Of a stretch of 6,447 bases of DNA, positions 1 through 4,680 are shown in pieces. The DNA lies in the NCBI GenBank assembly GCA_017438675.1, contig JAFRUW010000031.1, positions 1-6,447 on the forward strand. The letters are read 5' to 3'. The stretch's first letter is position 1. Each line of letters starts with the position of its first letter. This stretch comes from Oscillospiraceae bacterium (GTDB lineage: Bacteria > Bacillota > Clostridia > Oscillospirales > Oscillospiraceae). A model generated the notes under the pieces. That model was not told the origin of the DNA, searched no databases, and saw only the letters and a list, made by a program, of their open reading frames with translations. The position numbers and the translations under genes are program-made.

Positions 1-95
1 GTGGCGTAGATGGGCACCGCACGGGCGTCGCTGGCGGGGTCGGGCTGCTCCTGGCCCACGTGGATCTGCAAAGTTTCAAATTTATAGTTTGCCAT
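1..95 (-). CDS. O-acetylhomoserine sulfhydrylase-type enzyme, second paralogue, N-terminal fragment (cut by window edge)
   Basis: Only the first 31 codons are present; the gene runs off the left edge. The start is the ATG at 95-93, preceded by a purine-rich ribosome site (AAAGGAAAGG, 116-107). The visible peptide begins MANYKFETLQIHVGQEQPDP and matches the start of the complete metY-type protein at 3075-4358 at 27 of 31 residues, differing only at positions 2, 3, 17 and 22. Members of this Cys/Met-metabolism PLP family replace the acetyl group of O-acetylhomoserine with sulfide to give homocysteine. It lies downstream of iscS-iscU and of a leader ORF with a terminator-like hairpin, so its expression probably depends on read-through from the isc transcript. 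No catalytic residue lies in the visible part, so activity cannot be judged. The family assignment rests on the paralogue. Confidence 0.85.
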   Translation of the reverse strand, partial: MANYKFETLQIHVGQEQPDPASDARAVPIYA

Positions 96-138
96 GATGT
101 TTCTTTCCTTTCCTTTTCGAAATGATGCGCGTTTTTGT

Positions 139-197
139 CGAGAAGAAAAGGCAAAAGAACTCTACGCGGTCCGTAACGGATTAAAGTTCTTTTTGCC
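139..197 (-). terminator. Intrinsic terminator / attenuator-like hairpin between iscU and the second metY paralogue
   Basis: Read on the minus strand, GGCAAAAAGAACT (197-185) pairs with AGTTCTTTTGCC (161-150), with one bulged A. The 23-nt interior carries its own small TCCG-TTA-CGGA hairpin (180-170). The stem is followed directly by the T-rich TTTTCTTCT (149-141). This is the form of a Rho-independent terminator. It sits ahead of metY2 and inside the 3' end of leader ORF 2, whose stop codon (164-162) falls in the loop, so it could act as a regulated attenuator and not simply as an end-of-operon terminator. The T-run is interrupted, so efficiency is uncertain. Confidence 0.6.
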
Positions 198-278
198 TGC
201 TTTTTCTTTCAAGAAAAAGCAGGGCATTCGGCCGAACCGGAAATTGGCCCGTAAATGCTTTTGGAACGAGTGGGTCAT
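162..278 (-). CDS. Putative leader peptide 2 (38 aa), homologous to the poly-Cys leader at 4395-4478
   Basis: This small ORF starts at ATG 278-276, 24 nt after the iscU stop, with a good ribosome site GAGGTGA (292-286), and ends at TAG 164-162. Residues 9-18 are LRANFRFGRM, identical in sequence and position to leader 1 ahead of the other metY gene. Over those ten codons the DNA differs at seven positions, all synonymous (for example L9 TTA/CTG, R10 CGG/AGA), which points to selection on the peptide. Phe5 is also shared and residue 7 is Lys against Arg. After M18 the two diverge: here the sequence runs PCFFLKEKAG and continues Lys/Asn-rich, with one Cys in place of five. The 3' third overlaps two adjacent hairpins. 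It may be an attenuation leader for metY2, or a copy altered by insertion of a palindromic repeat. No known domain. Confidence 0.6.
   Translation of the reverse strand: MTHSFQKHLRANFRFGRMPCFFLKEKAGKKNFNPLRTA
196..223. repeat. Near-perfect palindrome (13-bp arms) next to the terminator hairpin
   Basis: CCTGCTTTTTCTT (196-208) and AAGAAAAAGCAGG (211-223) are exact reverse complements separated by 2 nt. In RNA the loop would open to about 4-6 nt. The element abuts the hairpin at 150-197, sharing its last 2 bases. Together they form a compound palindrome of about 75 bp that looks like a dispersed intergenic repeat unit. On the minus strand the first palindrome is not followed by a T-run, so it is not itself a terminator. 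Confidence 0.65.
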
Positions 279-302
279 GGGCTGGTCACCTCAATTCTCC
301 GG

Positions 303-695
303 TCATTGCTCCGGTTTTTTCTCGGGGTTTTTCTGGTAGTAATCGTCCAGGGCAGAGCGGATGGCCTCCTCCGCCAGCACCGAACAGTGCATCTTGTAGT
401 CCGGCAGGCCGTCCAGGGCCTCCACCACCGCCTTGTTGGTCAGCTTCAGGGCCTCCGCCACGGGCTTGCCCTTGATGAGCTCCGTGGCCATGGAGCTGGA
501 AGCTATAGCGCTTCCGCAGCCGAAGGTCTCGAACTTCACGTCTGCTATGATATCGTTCTCGATCTTCAGATATATCTTCATGATGTCGCCGCACTTGGCG
601 TTGCCGACTTCACCGATACCGTCCGCATCCTCAATGACACCGATGTTCCTGGGATTGCGGAAGTGATCCATTACCTTTTCGCTGTATAATGCCAT
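303..695 (-). CDS. iscU: Fe-S cluster assembly scaffold protein IscU (short NifU-like)
   Basis: This 130-residue protein is the scaffold on which Fe-S clusters are built from iron and sulfur delivered by IscS, in the cytoplasm. It starts MALYSEKVMDHFRNPRN, the typical IscU/NifU N-terminal opening. The three cluster-ligand cysteines are C35 (in GNAKCGD, with conserved D37), C60 (in FGCGSAIASSS) and C104 (in MHCSVLAEEAI, preceded by H103). Length matches stand-alone IscU, with no NifU central ferredoxin or C-terminal Nfu domain, and the C-terminus is a short charged tail. Start ATG 695-693 has GAGG at 707-704, eight bases away. It begins 24 nt after the iscS stop and is surely cotranscribed with it. 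No iscA, hscA, hscB or ferredoxin gene follows, as is common in Clostridia. Confidence 0.96.
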   Translation of the reverse strand: MALYSEKVMDHFRNPRNIGVIEDADGIGEVGNAKCGDIMKIYLKIENDIIADVKFETFGCGSAIASSSMATELIKGKPVAEALKLTNKAVVEALDGLPDYKMHCSVLAEEAIRSALDDYYQKNPEKKPEQ

Positions 696-719
696 TTCTG
701 TTACCTCGCTCTATATAAA

Positions 720-1925
720 CTATTTGATAATAAACTGCTTTTTGCCCGTTACAAGGTCACGCCAGATGGGGGAAATGCTCCTCAGATATGTGACCACCTC
801 TTCCACGGACTTTATGACGTAATCGATCTCCTCCTCCGTGTTTTCCTCGCAGAGGGAAAGCCTCAGGGAGCCGTGGGCTATGTCGTGGACTCTGCCGATG
901 GCAAGGAGCACGTGGCTGGGGTCAAGGGAGCCGGACGTGCATGCCGAACCCGACGACGCGCAGATGCCCTTGTCGTCCAGAAGGAGCAGGAGGCTTTCAC
1001 CCTCGATGCCCTCAAAGCAGAAATTCACGTTGCCGGGAAGGCGGCTCTTGGCGTCGCCGTTCAGTATGGAATGGGGAATTGCGGACAGCCCGGCGATGAG
1101 CTTGTCCCTCAGATATATGAGCTTTTCAGCGTTCGCGTCGATATTGGCGCAGGCCTCCTCCATGGCGGCGGTCATGCCCATGATGCCGGGAATATTCTCC
1201 GTTCCGGCGCGCTTGCCTCTCTCCTGAGCGCCGCCGTATATAATGTTTGTCAGGGCGATGCCCTTGCGCGCGTACAGTACACCCACGCCCTTGGGTCCGT
1301 GGAACTTGTGGGCGGAGAGGGACAGCATGTCGATATTCTGTTCCTTTACATTTATGTGAAGGTGTCCCACAGCCTGAACAGCGTCGGTGTGGAAAAGGAC
1401 GCCCTTCTCTTTGCATACGGCGCCGATCTCGGCAATGGGCTGGATGGTTCCGATCTCGTTGTTGGCGTAGACCACGGTCACAAGGCACGTATCGGGTCTT
1501 ATGGCGGCGGCAACCTCCTCCGCCGTTATGATGCCCCACTCGTGAACGTCAAGGAGGGTGATCTCAAAGCCCTCTTTCTTAAGAGCGTCCAGAGTGTGGA
1601 GCACGGCATGATGCTCAAAGGCTGTGGAGATGATGTGCTTCTTGCCCTTCCGTGCGCCTAAGCGGGCGGCGGAGACAATGGCCTGATTGTCCGCCTCGCT
1701 GCCGCCGGAGGTGAAGGTGATCTCCCTCGGCTCACAGCCCAGAAGCTTCGCCACCCTCTCACGGGCACCTGCCAGAGCCTCATTTGCCCTCTGCCCCACG
1801 GAATGGAGGCTTGACGGGTTGCCGTAAATCTTATCCATATAAGGCAGCATGGCGTCGATGGCGGTTCTGCTCATCTTCGTCGTTGCCGCGTTGTCAACGT
1901 AAATTTGCCTGTTATCTGTCTGCAT
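720..1925 (-). CDS. iscS: Cysteine desulfurase IscS/NifS (group I)
   Basis: This 401-residue PLP enzyme converts cysteine to alanine and carries the released sulfur as a persulfide to IscU. Landmarks, numbered from the chosen start: YVDNAATTKM near residues 9-18; TSGGSEADN (72-80); the EHHAV motif with H105; D181 and Q184 as PLP contacts; SAHKFHGPKG with the Schiff-base lysine K207; RGKRAGTEN near 236-244; and the catalytic loop SSGSACTSGSLDPSHVL with persulfide C329. The long loop before C329 places it in group I (IscS/NifS) and not SufS. The ATG at 1925-1923 is preferred over an in-frame TTG at 1955 because a perfect AGGAGG lies 5 nt before the ATG and inside the longer version. It has its own promoter and heads the iscS-iscU unit. 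No iscR is visible. The C-terminal tail (ITGKKQF-like basic end) is unremarkable. Confidence 0.96.
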   Translation of the reverse strand: MQTDNRQIYVDNAATTKMSRTAIDAMLPYMDKIYGNPSSLHSVGQRANEALAGARERVAKLLGCEPREITFTSGGSEADNQAIVSAARLGARKGKKHIISTAFEHHAVLHTLDALKKEGFEITLLDVHEWGIITAEEVAAAIRPDTCLVTVVYANNEIGTIQPIAEIGAVCKEKGVLFHTDAVQAVGHLHINVKEQNIDMLSLSAHKFHGPKGVGVLYARKGIALTNIIYGGAQERGKRAGTENIPGIMGMTAAMEEACANIDANAEKLIYLRDKLIAGLSAIPHSILNGDAKSRLPGNVNFCFEGIEGESLLLLLDDKGICASSGSACTSGSLDPSHVLLAIGRVHDIAHGSLRLSLCEENTEEEIDYVIKSVEEVVTYLRSISPIWRDLVTGKKQFIIK

Positions 1926-1930
1926 TTTGT

Positions 1931-1936
1931 CCTCCT
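1931..1936 (-). promoter_or_regulatory. Ribosome binding site that fixes the iscS start
   Basis: The minus strand reads AGGAGG, then ACAAA, then ATG at 1925. This perfect Shine-Dalgarno lies inside the longer TTG-started reading frame (from 1955), so the shorter 401-codon version is the real gene. Confidence 0.9.
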
Positions 1937-1937
1937 G

Positions 1938-1957
1938 AGTTGAAAGAGAGTTCAACT
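1938..1957. promoter_or_regulatory. Inverted repeat over the iscS transcription start (candidate operator or 5'-UTR hairpin)
   Basis: AGTTGAA (1938-1944) and TTCAACT (1951-1957) are perfect 7-bp reverse complements around 6 nt. The repeat lies between the -10 box and the iscS ribosome site and covers the expected transcription start. A DNA-binding regulator here would block initiation. As RNA it would form a hairpin one base upstream of AGGAGG. The sequence does not clearly match an IscR/Rrf2 consensus I know, so the regulator is unnamed. Confidence 0.5.
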
Positions 1958-1960
1958 ATT

Positions 1961-1988
1961 AGTATAATCCTCATTATTATTCTGTCAA
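1961..1988 (-). promoter_or_regulatory. Sigma-A-type promoter for iscS-iscU
   Basis: The minus strand has TTGACA (1988-1983), a 16-nt spacer, and TATACT (1966-1961). The start point would fall near 1954, giving a leader of about 30 nt. A second TATAAT just upstream (1996-1991) lacks a convincing -35. Confidence 0.75.
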
Positions 1989-2034
1989 GCATTATATTCC
2001 CTAATTCTGAGAATATCAAGAGCAAATCACGCCC

Positions 2035-2073
2035 AAAAACTCCGGCGCATGTTCACAGGCGCGCCGGAGTTTT
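2035..2073 (-). terminator. Intrinsic terminator of the metY-cysK operon
   Basis: Minus strand: a 13-bp GC-rich stem, AAAACTCCGGCGC (2073-2061) with GCGCCGGAGTTTT (2048-2036), around a 12-nt loop, running into a T-run of five (2039-2035, four of them in the stem). It lies about 40 nt past the cysK stop and just before the iscS promoter region. Confidence 0.85.
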
Positions 2074-2111
2074 GTATTGCCATGGGGGTTGAGCTTTTTT
2101 ATTTCAAAGTA

Positions 2112-3044
2112 CTATTCGCTGAACAGCGGTGTTGAAAGGTATCTGTCGCCGGTGTCGGGCAGGAGGACGACGATTGTCTTCCCCTCGTTTTCCGGGCGCT
2201 TTGCCAGCTCGATGCCTGCCCAGGCCGCCGCGCCGGAGGAAATGCCCACCAGAACGCCCTCGCTTCTGCCGATGAGCTTGCCCGCGGCAAACGCGTCGTC
2301 ATTGGTGACTGGGATGATCTCATCGTAAACCGCGGTATTCAGAACATCAGGCACAAAGCCTGCGCCGATGCCCTGGATCTTGTGCGCGCCGGGAACGCCT
2401 GTGGACAGGACCGCGGAGCTTGCGGGCTCCACCGCCACAACCTTGACAGACGGCTTCTGTGACTTCAGGTACTCGCCCACTCCGGTGACGGTGCCGCCGG
2501 TACCCACACCAGCAACGAAGATATCAACTTCGCCGTCGGTGTCCTCAAAAATTTCCGGGCCGGTGGTCTCAAAGTGGGCCTTGGGGTTGGCGGGGTTCAC
2601 GAACTGTCCGGGGATGAAGCTGCCGGGGATCTCCGCCGCAAGCTCGTCGGCCCTGGCGATAGCCCCCTTCATGCCCTTTGACCCGTCGGTGAGAACAAGC
2701 TCCGCGCCGTAGGCCTTCATAAGCTGGCGGCGCTCAACGGACATGGTCTCAGGCATGACGATGATTATCCTGTATCCCCTCGCCGCCGCCACAGCCGCAA
2801 GTCCGATACCGGTGTTGCCCGAGGTGGGCTCGATAATGACGGAGCCCTCTTTCAGCTTGCCGCTGGCTTCGGCGTCGTCGATCATGGCCTTTGCGATGCG
2901 GTCCTTGACGGAGCCTGCGGGATTGAAATACTCCAGCTTCGCCAGAAGCTTTGCCTTGAGTCCGAATTCCTTTTCTATATTCGTCAGCTCCAGAAGCGGG
3001 GTTTTGCCTATGAGCTGGTCAGCGGATGTGTAAATCTTAGACAT
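2112..3044 (-). CDS. cysK: Cysteine synthase A (O-acetylserine sulfhydrylase)
   Basis: This 310-residue cytoplasmic PLP enzyme makes cysteine from O-acetylserine and sulfide. Numbered from the chosen ATG: the PLP lysine K47 in NPAGSVKDR; the substrate loop PTSGNTG (73-79); the phosphate-binding GTGGTVTG (181-188); and GISSGAA with S270 facing the pyridine nitrogen. The C-terminus GDRYLSTPLF is typical of CysK rather than cystathionine beta-synthase. Length is standard. The ATG at 3044-3042 is chosen because GGAGG (3057-3053) lies 8 nt before it; an in-frame TTG at 3059 would place that site inside the gene. It follows metY by 30 nt in the same operon, so one transcript supplies sulfide-fixing enzymes for both homocysteine and cysteine. 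CysM-type use of other sulfur donors cannot be excluded from sequence alone. Confidence 0.95.
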   Translation of the reverse strand: MSKIYTSADQLIGKTPLLELTNIEKEFGLKAKLLAKLEYFNPAGSVKDRIAKAMIDDAEASGKLKEGSVIIEPTSGNTGIGLAAVAAARGYRIIIVMPETMSVERRQLMKAYGAELVLTDGSKGMKGAIARADELAAEIPGSFIPGQFVNPANPKAHFETTGPEIFEDTDGEVDIFVAGVGTGGTVTGVGEYLKSQKPSVKVVAVEPASSAVLSTGVPGAHKIQGIGAGFVPDVLNTAVYDEIIPVTNDDAFAAGKLIGRSEGVLVGISSGAAAWAGIELAKRPENEGKTIVVLLPDTGDRYLSTPLFSE

Positions 3045-3052
3045 GTTCTTTT

Positions 3053-3057
3053 CCTCC
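3053..3057 (-). promoter_or_regulatory. Ribosome binding site that fixes the cysK start
   Basis: GGAGG on the minus strand, 8 nt before ATG 3044. It decides against the upstream in-frame TTG at 3059-3057, which overlaps it. Confidence 0.85.
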
Positions 3058-3060
3058 AAA

Positions 3061-3072
3061 ACAATTAATTGT
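3061..3072. repeat. 12-bp perfect palindrome in the metY-cysK gap
   Basis: ACAATTAATTGT is its own reverse complement. It fills most of the 30-nt gap between metY and cysK, directly upstream of the cysK ribosome site. It is AT-rich and could be chance, a weak operator or an RNA processing site. Confidence 0.4.
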
Positions 3073-3074
3073 AT

Positions 3075-4358
3075 TCACTGAATTGCCGCGAAGCCCTTTT
3101 CAAGGTCGGCAATGATATCGTCGATGTGCTCGGTGCCTATGGAAAGGCGGATGGTGTTGGGCTTTATGCCCTGATCCAGAAGCTCCTCTTCGGAAAGCTG
3201 GCTGTGGGTGGTGGTGGCCGGGTGGATGACAAGGCTCTTTACGTCCGCCACGTTTGCCAGGAGCGAGAAGATCTCCAGACTGTCGATGAACTTGTGGGCC
3301 TCCTCCTGTCCTCCCTTTATCTCAAATGTAAAGATGGACGCGCCGCCTTTGGGGAAGAACTTTTTATACAGCTCGTTGTCCGGATGGTCGGGCAGTGACG
3401 GATGGTTTACCTTCTCCACCAGCGGATGGTTCGCCAGGTACTCTACAACCTTCTTTGTATTTTCCGCGTGGCGCTCAAGTCTCAGGGACAGCGTCTCGAC
3501 GCCCTGAAGGAGCAGGAACGCGGCGAAGGGCGAGATTGCGGCGCCGGTGTCGCGGAGGAGGATCGCCCTGATGTAGGTCACAAAGGCCGCGGGGCCTGCC
3601 GCCGCAGTGAAGGACACGCCGTGATAGCTGGGATTGGGAGCGGCAATGGCCGGGTACTTGCCCGAGGCTGCCCAGTCGAATTTGCCGGAATCAACGATCA
3701 CGCCGCCCAATGTGGTGCCGTGACCGCCCAGGAACTTGGTTGCCGAGTGAACGACTATGTCCGCCCCGTGCTCGATGGGTCTTATAAGGAACGGGGTGCC
3801 GAAGGTGTTGTCAACCACCAGGGGGAGGCCGTGCTTATGGGCTATCTCCGCCACAGCGTCGATATCGGGAATGTCGCTGTTGGGGTTGCCCAGTGTCTCT
3901 ATGTAAATCGCTCTGGTGTCGTCCTTTATGGCGGCTTCCACCTCCGCCAGGTCGTGGATATTGACAAAGGAGGTTGTTATGCCGAAGTTCGGAAGGGTGT
4001 GAGCCAGAAGATTGAAGCTTCCGCCGTAGATTGTTTTCTGGGCCACGATGTGACCGTTGTTCTGGGCCAGCGCCTCAATGGTGTAGCTGATCGCCGCCGC
4101 GCCGGAGGCCAGCGCCAGACCCGCGACGCCGCCCTCGAGGGCCGCCACTCTGTCTTCAAAAACTCCCTGAGTGGAGTTGGTCAGTCTGCCGTAGATGTTG
4201 CCCGCGTCGGTAAGGCCGAAGCGCGCCGCCGCGTGAGCGGAGTTGCGGAATACGTAGGATGTGGTGGCGTAAATGGGCACCGCCCTTGCGTCGGTGGCGG
4301 GATCGGGCTTCTCCTGCCCTACGTGGATCTGAAGCGTTTCGAATTTATAGTCAGACAT
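3075..4358 (-). CDS. metY: O-acetylhomoserine sulfhydrylase (O-acetyl-L-homoserine aminocarboxypropyltransferase)
   Basis: This 427-residue PLP enzyme of the Cys/Met-metabolism family (gamma-family, fold type I) is expected to make homocysteine from O-acetylhomoserine and sulfide. Visible motifs: YGR near 56-58, where the Tyr/Arg contact the PLP phosphate of the neighbouring subunit; ASGAAA (84-89); VVDNTFGTP with D183, which binds the pyridine nitrogen; HSATKFLGGHG with the Schiff-base lysine K208; and the C-terminal TTHSQL and RLSIGTEH substrate-binding segments. The length and the long insertion after K208 fit MetY rather than the roughly 380-residue cystathionine synthases and lyases. Start ATG 4358-4356 has an AAAGGAAAC-type ribosome site about 10 nt upstream. 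A poly-Cys leader ORF ends 36 nt before it, and cysK follows 30 nt after it. An O-acetylserine side activity is possible. A close paralogue begins at 95. Confidence 0.93.
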   Translation of the reverse strand: MSDYKFETLQIHVGQEKPDPATDARAVPIYATTSYVFRNSAHAAARFGLTDAGNIYGRLTNSTQGVFEDRVAALEGGVAGLALASGAAAISYTIEALAQNNGHIVAQKTIYGGSFNLLAHTLPNFGITTSFVNIHDLAEVEAAIKDDTRAIYIETLGNPNSDIPDIDAVAEIAHKHGLPLVVDNTFGTPFLIRPIEHGADIVVHSATKFLGGHGTTLGGVIVDSGKFDWAASGKYPAIAAPNPSYHGVSFTAAAGPAAFVTYIRAILLRDTGAAISPFAAFLLLQGVETLSLRLERHAENTKKVVEYLANHPLVEKVNHPSLPDHPDNELYKKFFPKGGASIFTFEIKGGQEEAHKFIDSLEIFSLLANVADVKSLVIHPATTTHSQLSEEELLDQGIKPNTIRLSIGTEHIDDIIADLEKGFAAIQ

Positions 4359-4366
4359 GATTCAAG

Positions 4367-4443
4367 TTTCCTTTCGTTATATATGTGTTGTTGGTTATTG
4401 ATTTGGAGGACAACAGCAACAGCACATTCGTCCGAAACGGAAA
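4367..4443 (-). promoter_or_regulatory. Predicted leader RNA structure that hides the metY ribosome site
   Basis: Two nested long-range pairings are visible in the RNA. Outer: TTTCC-G-TTTCG (4443-4433, codons of leader residues 12-16) with CGAAAGGAAA (4376-4367, the metY ribosome site), 10 pairs with one bulged G. Inner: ATGTGCTGTTG (4427-4417, leader Met18 and the first Cys codons) with CAACAACACAT (4393-4383), 10 of 11 pairs. The loop holds the remaining leader codons and stop. A ribosome paused on the Cys codons would cover both 5' arms and free the metY site. Folding energy was not computed, and the mechanism is inference. Confidence 0.5.
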
Positions 4444-4478
4444 TTTGCTCTCAGCAGTCTGTCAAACAGTATCTTCAT
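4395..4478 (-). CDS. Poly-cysteine leader peptide 1 (27 aa) upstream of metY-cysK
   Basis: This small ORF opens with ATG 4478-4476, has a ribosome site GAGAGG (4493-4488), and ends with TAA 4397-4395, 36 nt before metY. It lies about 27 nt after the predicted transcription start, as an attenuation leader should. The peptide starts MKILFDRL, carries LRANFRFGRM at residues 9-18, then five Cys in a row (residues 19-23, codons TGC TGT TGC TGT TGT), and ends PPNQ. Leader 2 at 162-278 shares residues 9-18 exactly, with only synonymous DNA changes, so the peptide is under selection. By analogy with amino-acid attenuation leaders, including Cys-rich leaders known ahead of sulfur genes in actinobacteria, it should sense charged tRNA-Cys and control metY-cysK. 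No terminator follows it, so control is probably through access to the metY ribosome site, or possibly Rho. Confidence 0.85.
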   Translation of the reverse strand: MKILFDRLLRANFRFGRMCCCCCPPNQ

Positions 4479-4511
4479 GGTGCTTTACCTCTCATTTCCT
4501 GAGCTGAACGC

Positions 4512-4540
4512 ATAATAACATACATAACCTATCTTGTCAA
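4512..4540 (-). promoter_or_regulatory. Sigma-A-type promoter for leader 1-metY-cysK
   Basis: Minus strand: TTGACA (4540-4535), a 17-nt spacer, and TATTAT (4517-4512). The transcript would start near 4505, just ahead of the leader ribosome site. An A6T6 tract upstream may act as an UP element. Confidence 0.8.
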
Positions 4541-4546
4541 TAGGTT
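4526..4546. promoter_or_regulatory. Inverted repeat over the metY -35 box (candidate operator)
   Basis: AACCTAT (4526-4532) and ATAGGTT (4540-4546) are perfect 7-bp reverse complements around 7 nt, bracketing the -35 hexamer. The CTAT-N7-ATAG form resembles binding sites of LysR-type or Rrf2-type regulators, families that include known sulfur regulators. Which protein binds cannot be told from this window. Confidence 0.5.
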
Positions 4547-4562
4547 TACAGGAATTTGTTTG

Positions 4563-4574
4563 AAAAAATTTTTT
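4563..4574. repeat. A6T6 tract upstream of the metY promoter
   Basis: Six A followed by six T, about 23 bases beyond the -35 box, within an AT-rich stretch. This could bend the DNA or act as an UP element. Short AT runs are common, so the function is uncertain. Confidence 0.4.
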
Positions 4575-4604
4575 GAGAGGCAGTTTTTCGCCAACGTATG
4601 CAGC

Positions 4605-4624
4605 GGCGGGCCTCCGAGCCCGCC
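4605..4624. repeat. GC-rich inverted repeat between the elaA-like terminator and the metY promoter
   Basis: GGCGGGC (4605-4611) and GCCCGCC (4618-4624) flank a 6-nt loop, and a second GGCGGGC follows at 4651-4657 that could pair with the same middle arm. No T-run follows on either strand, so this is not a clear terminator. No gene is seen in the surrounding 4541-4680. Confidence 0.4.
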
Positions 4625-4680
4625 TTCAAAACACCGCACTATGCAAAAATGGCGGGCAACTCCGTTACTGCAGCAAACAC

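Noticed and set aside
288..320. Terminator directly after iscU
   Set aside because: The CCGGAG copies around the stop codon are direct and not inverted repeats, and no stem with a T-run is present on the minus strand there.
94..339. Plus-strand 81-codon ORF over the metY2 leader region
   Set aside because: It is read antisense through palindromes and leader 2, and its Lys/Phe-rich stretch simply mirrors the inverted repeats.
873..1661. Long plus-strand ORF (262 codons)
   Set aside because: It lies wholly antisense to iscS, whose motifs are unmistakable. Its translation shows no family and it has no convincing ribosome site.
1926..1955. Ten-codon N-terminal extension of IscS from a TTG start
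   Set aside because: The extension contains the perfect AGGAGG that serves the ATG at 1925, and it overlaps the expected transcription start.
3045..3059. Five-codon N-terminal extension of CysK from a TTG start
   Set aside because: It overlaps the GGAGG ribosome site of the ATG at 3044.
3069..3074. TACAAT, a possible -10 box for a separate cysK promoter
   Set aside because: No -35 hexamer at a suitable distance; the nearest TTGAAA is about 24 nt away, and the match is part of the palindrome at 3061-3072.
3402..4502. Long plus-strand ORF (366 codons)
   Set aside because: Shadow of metY and its leader region, caused by GC-rich third positions in the real gene. No recognisable domain.
4359..4510. 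SAM (S-box) riboswitch or T-box leader upstream of metY
   Set aside because: The leader is too short, lacks a T-box sequence and a terminator, and is largely taken up by the poly-Cys ORF.
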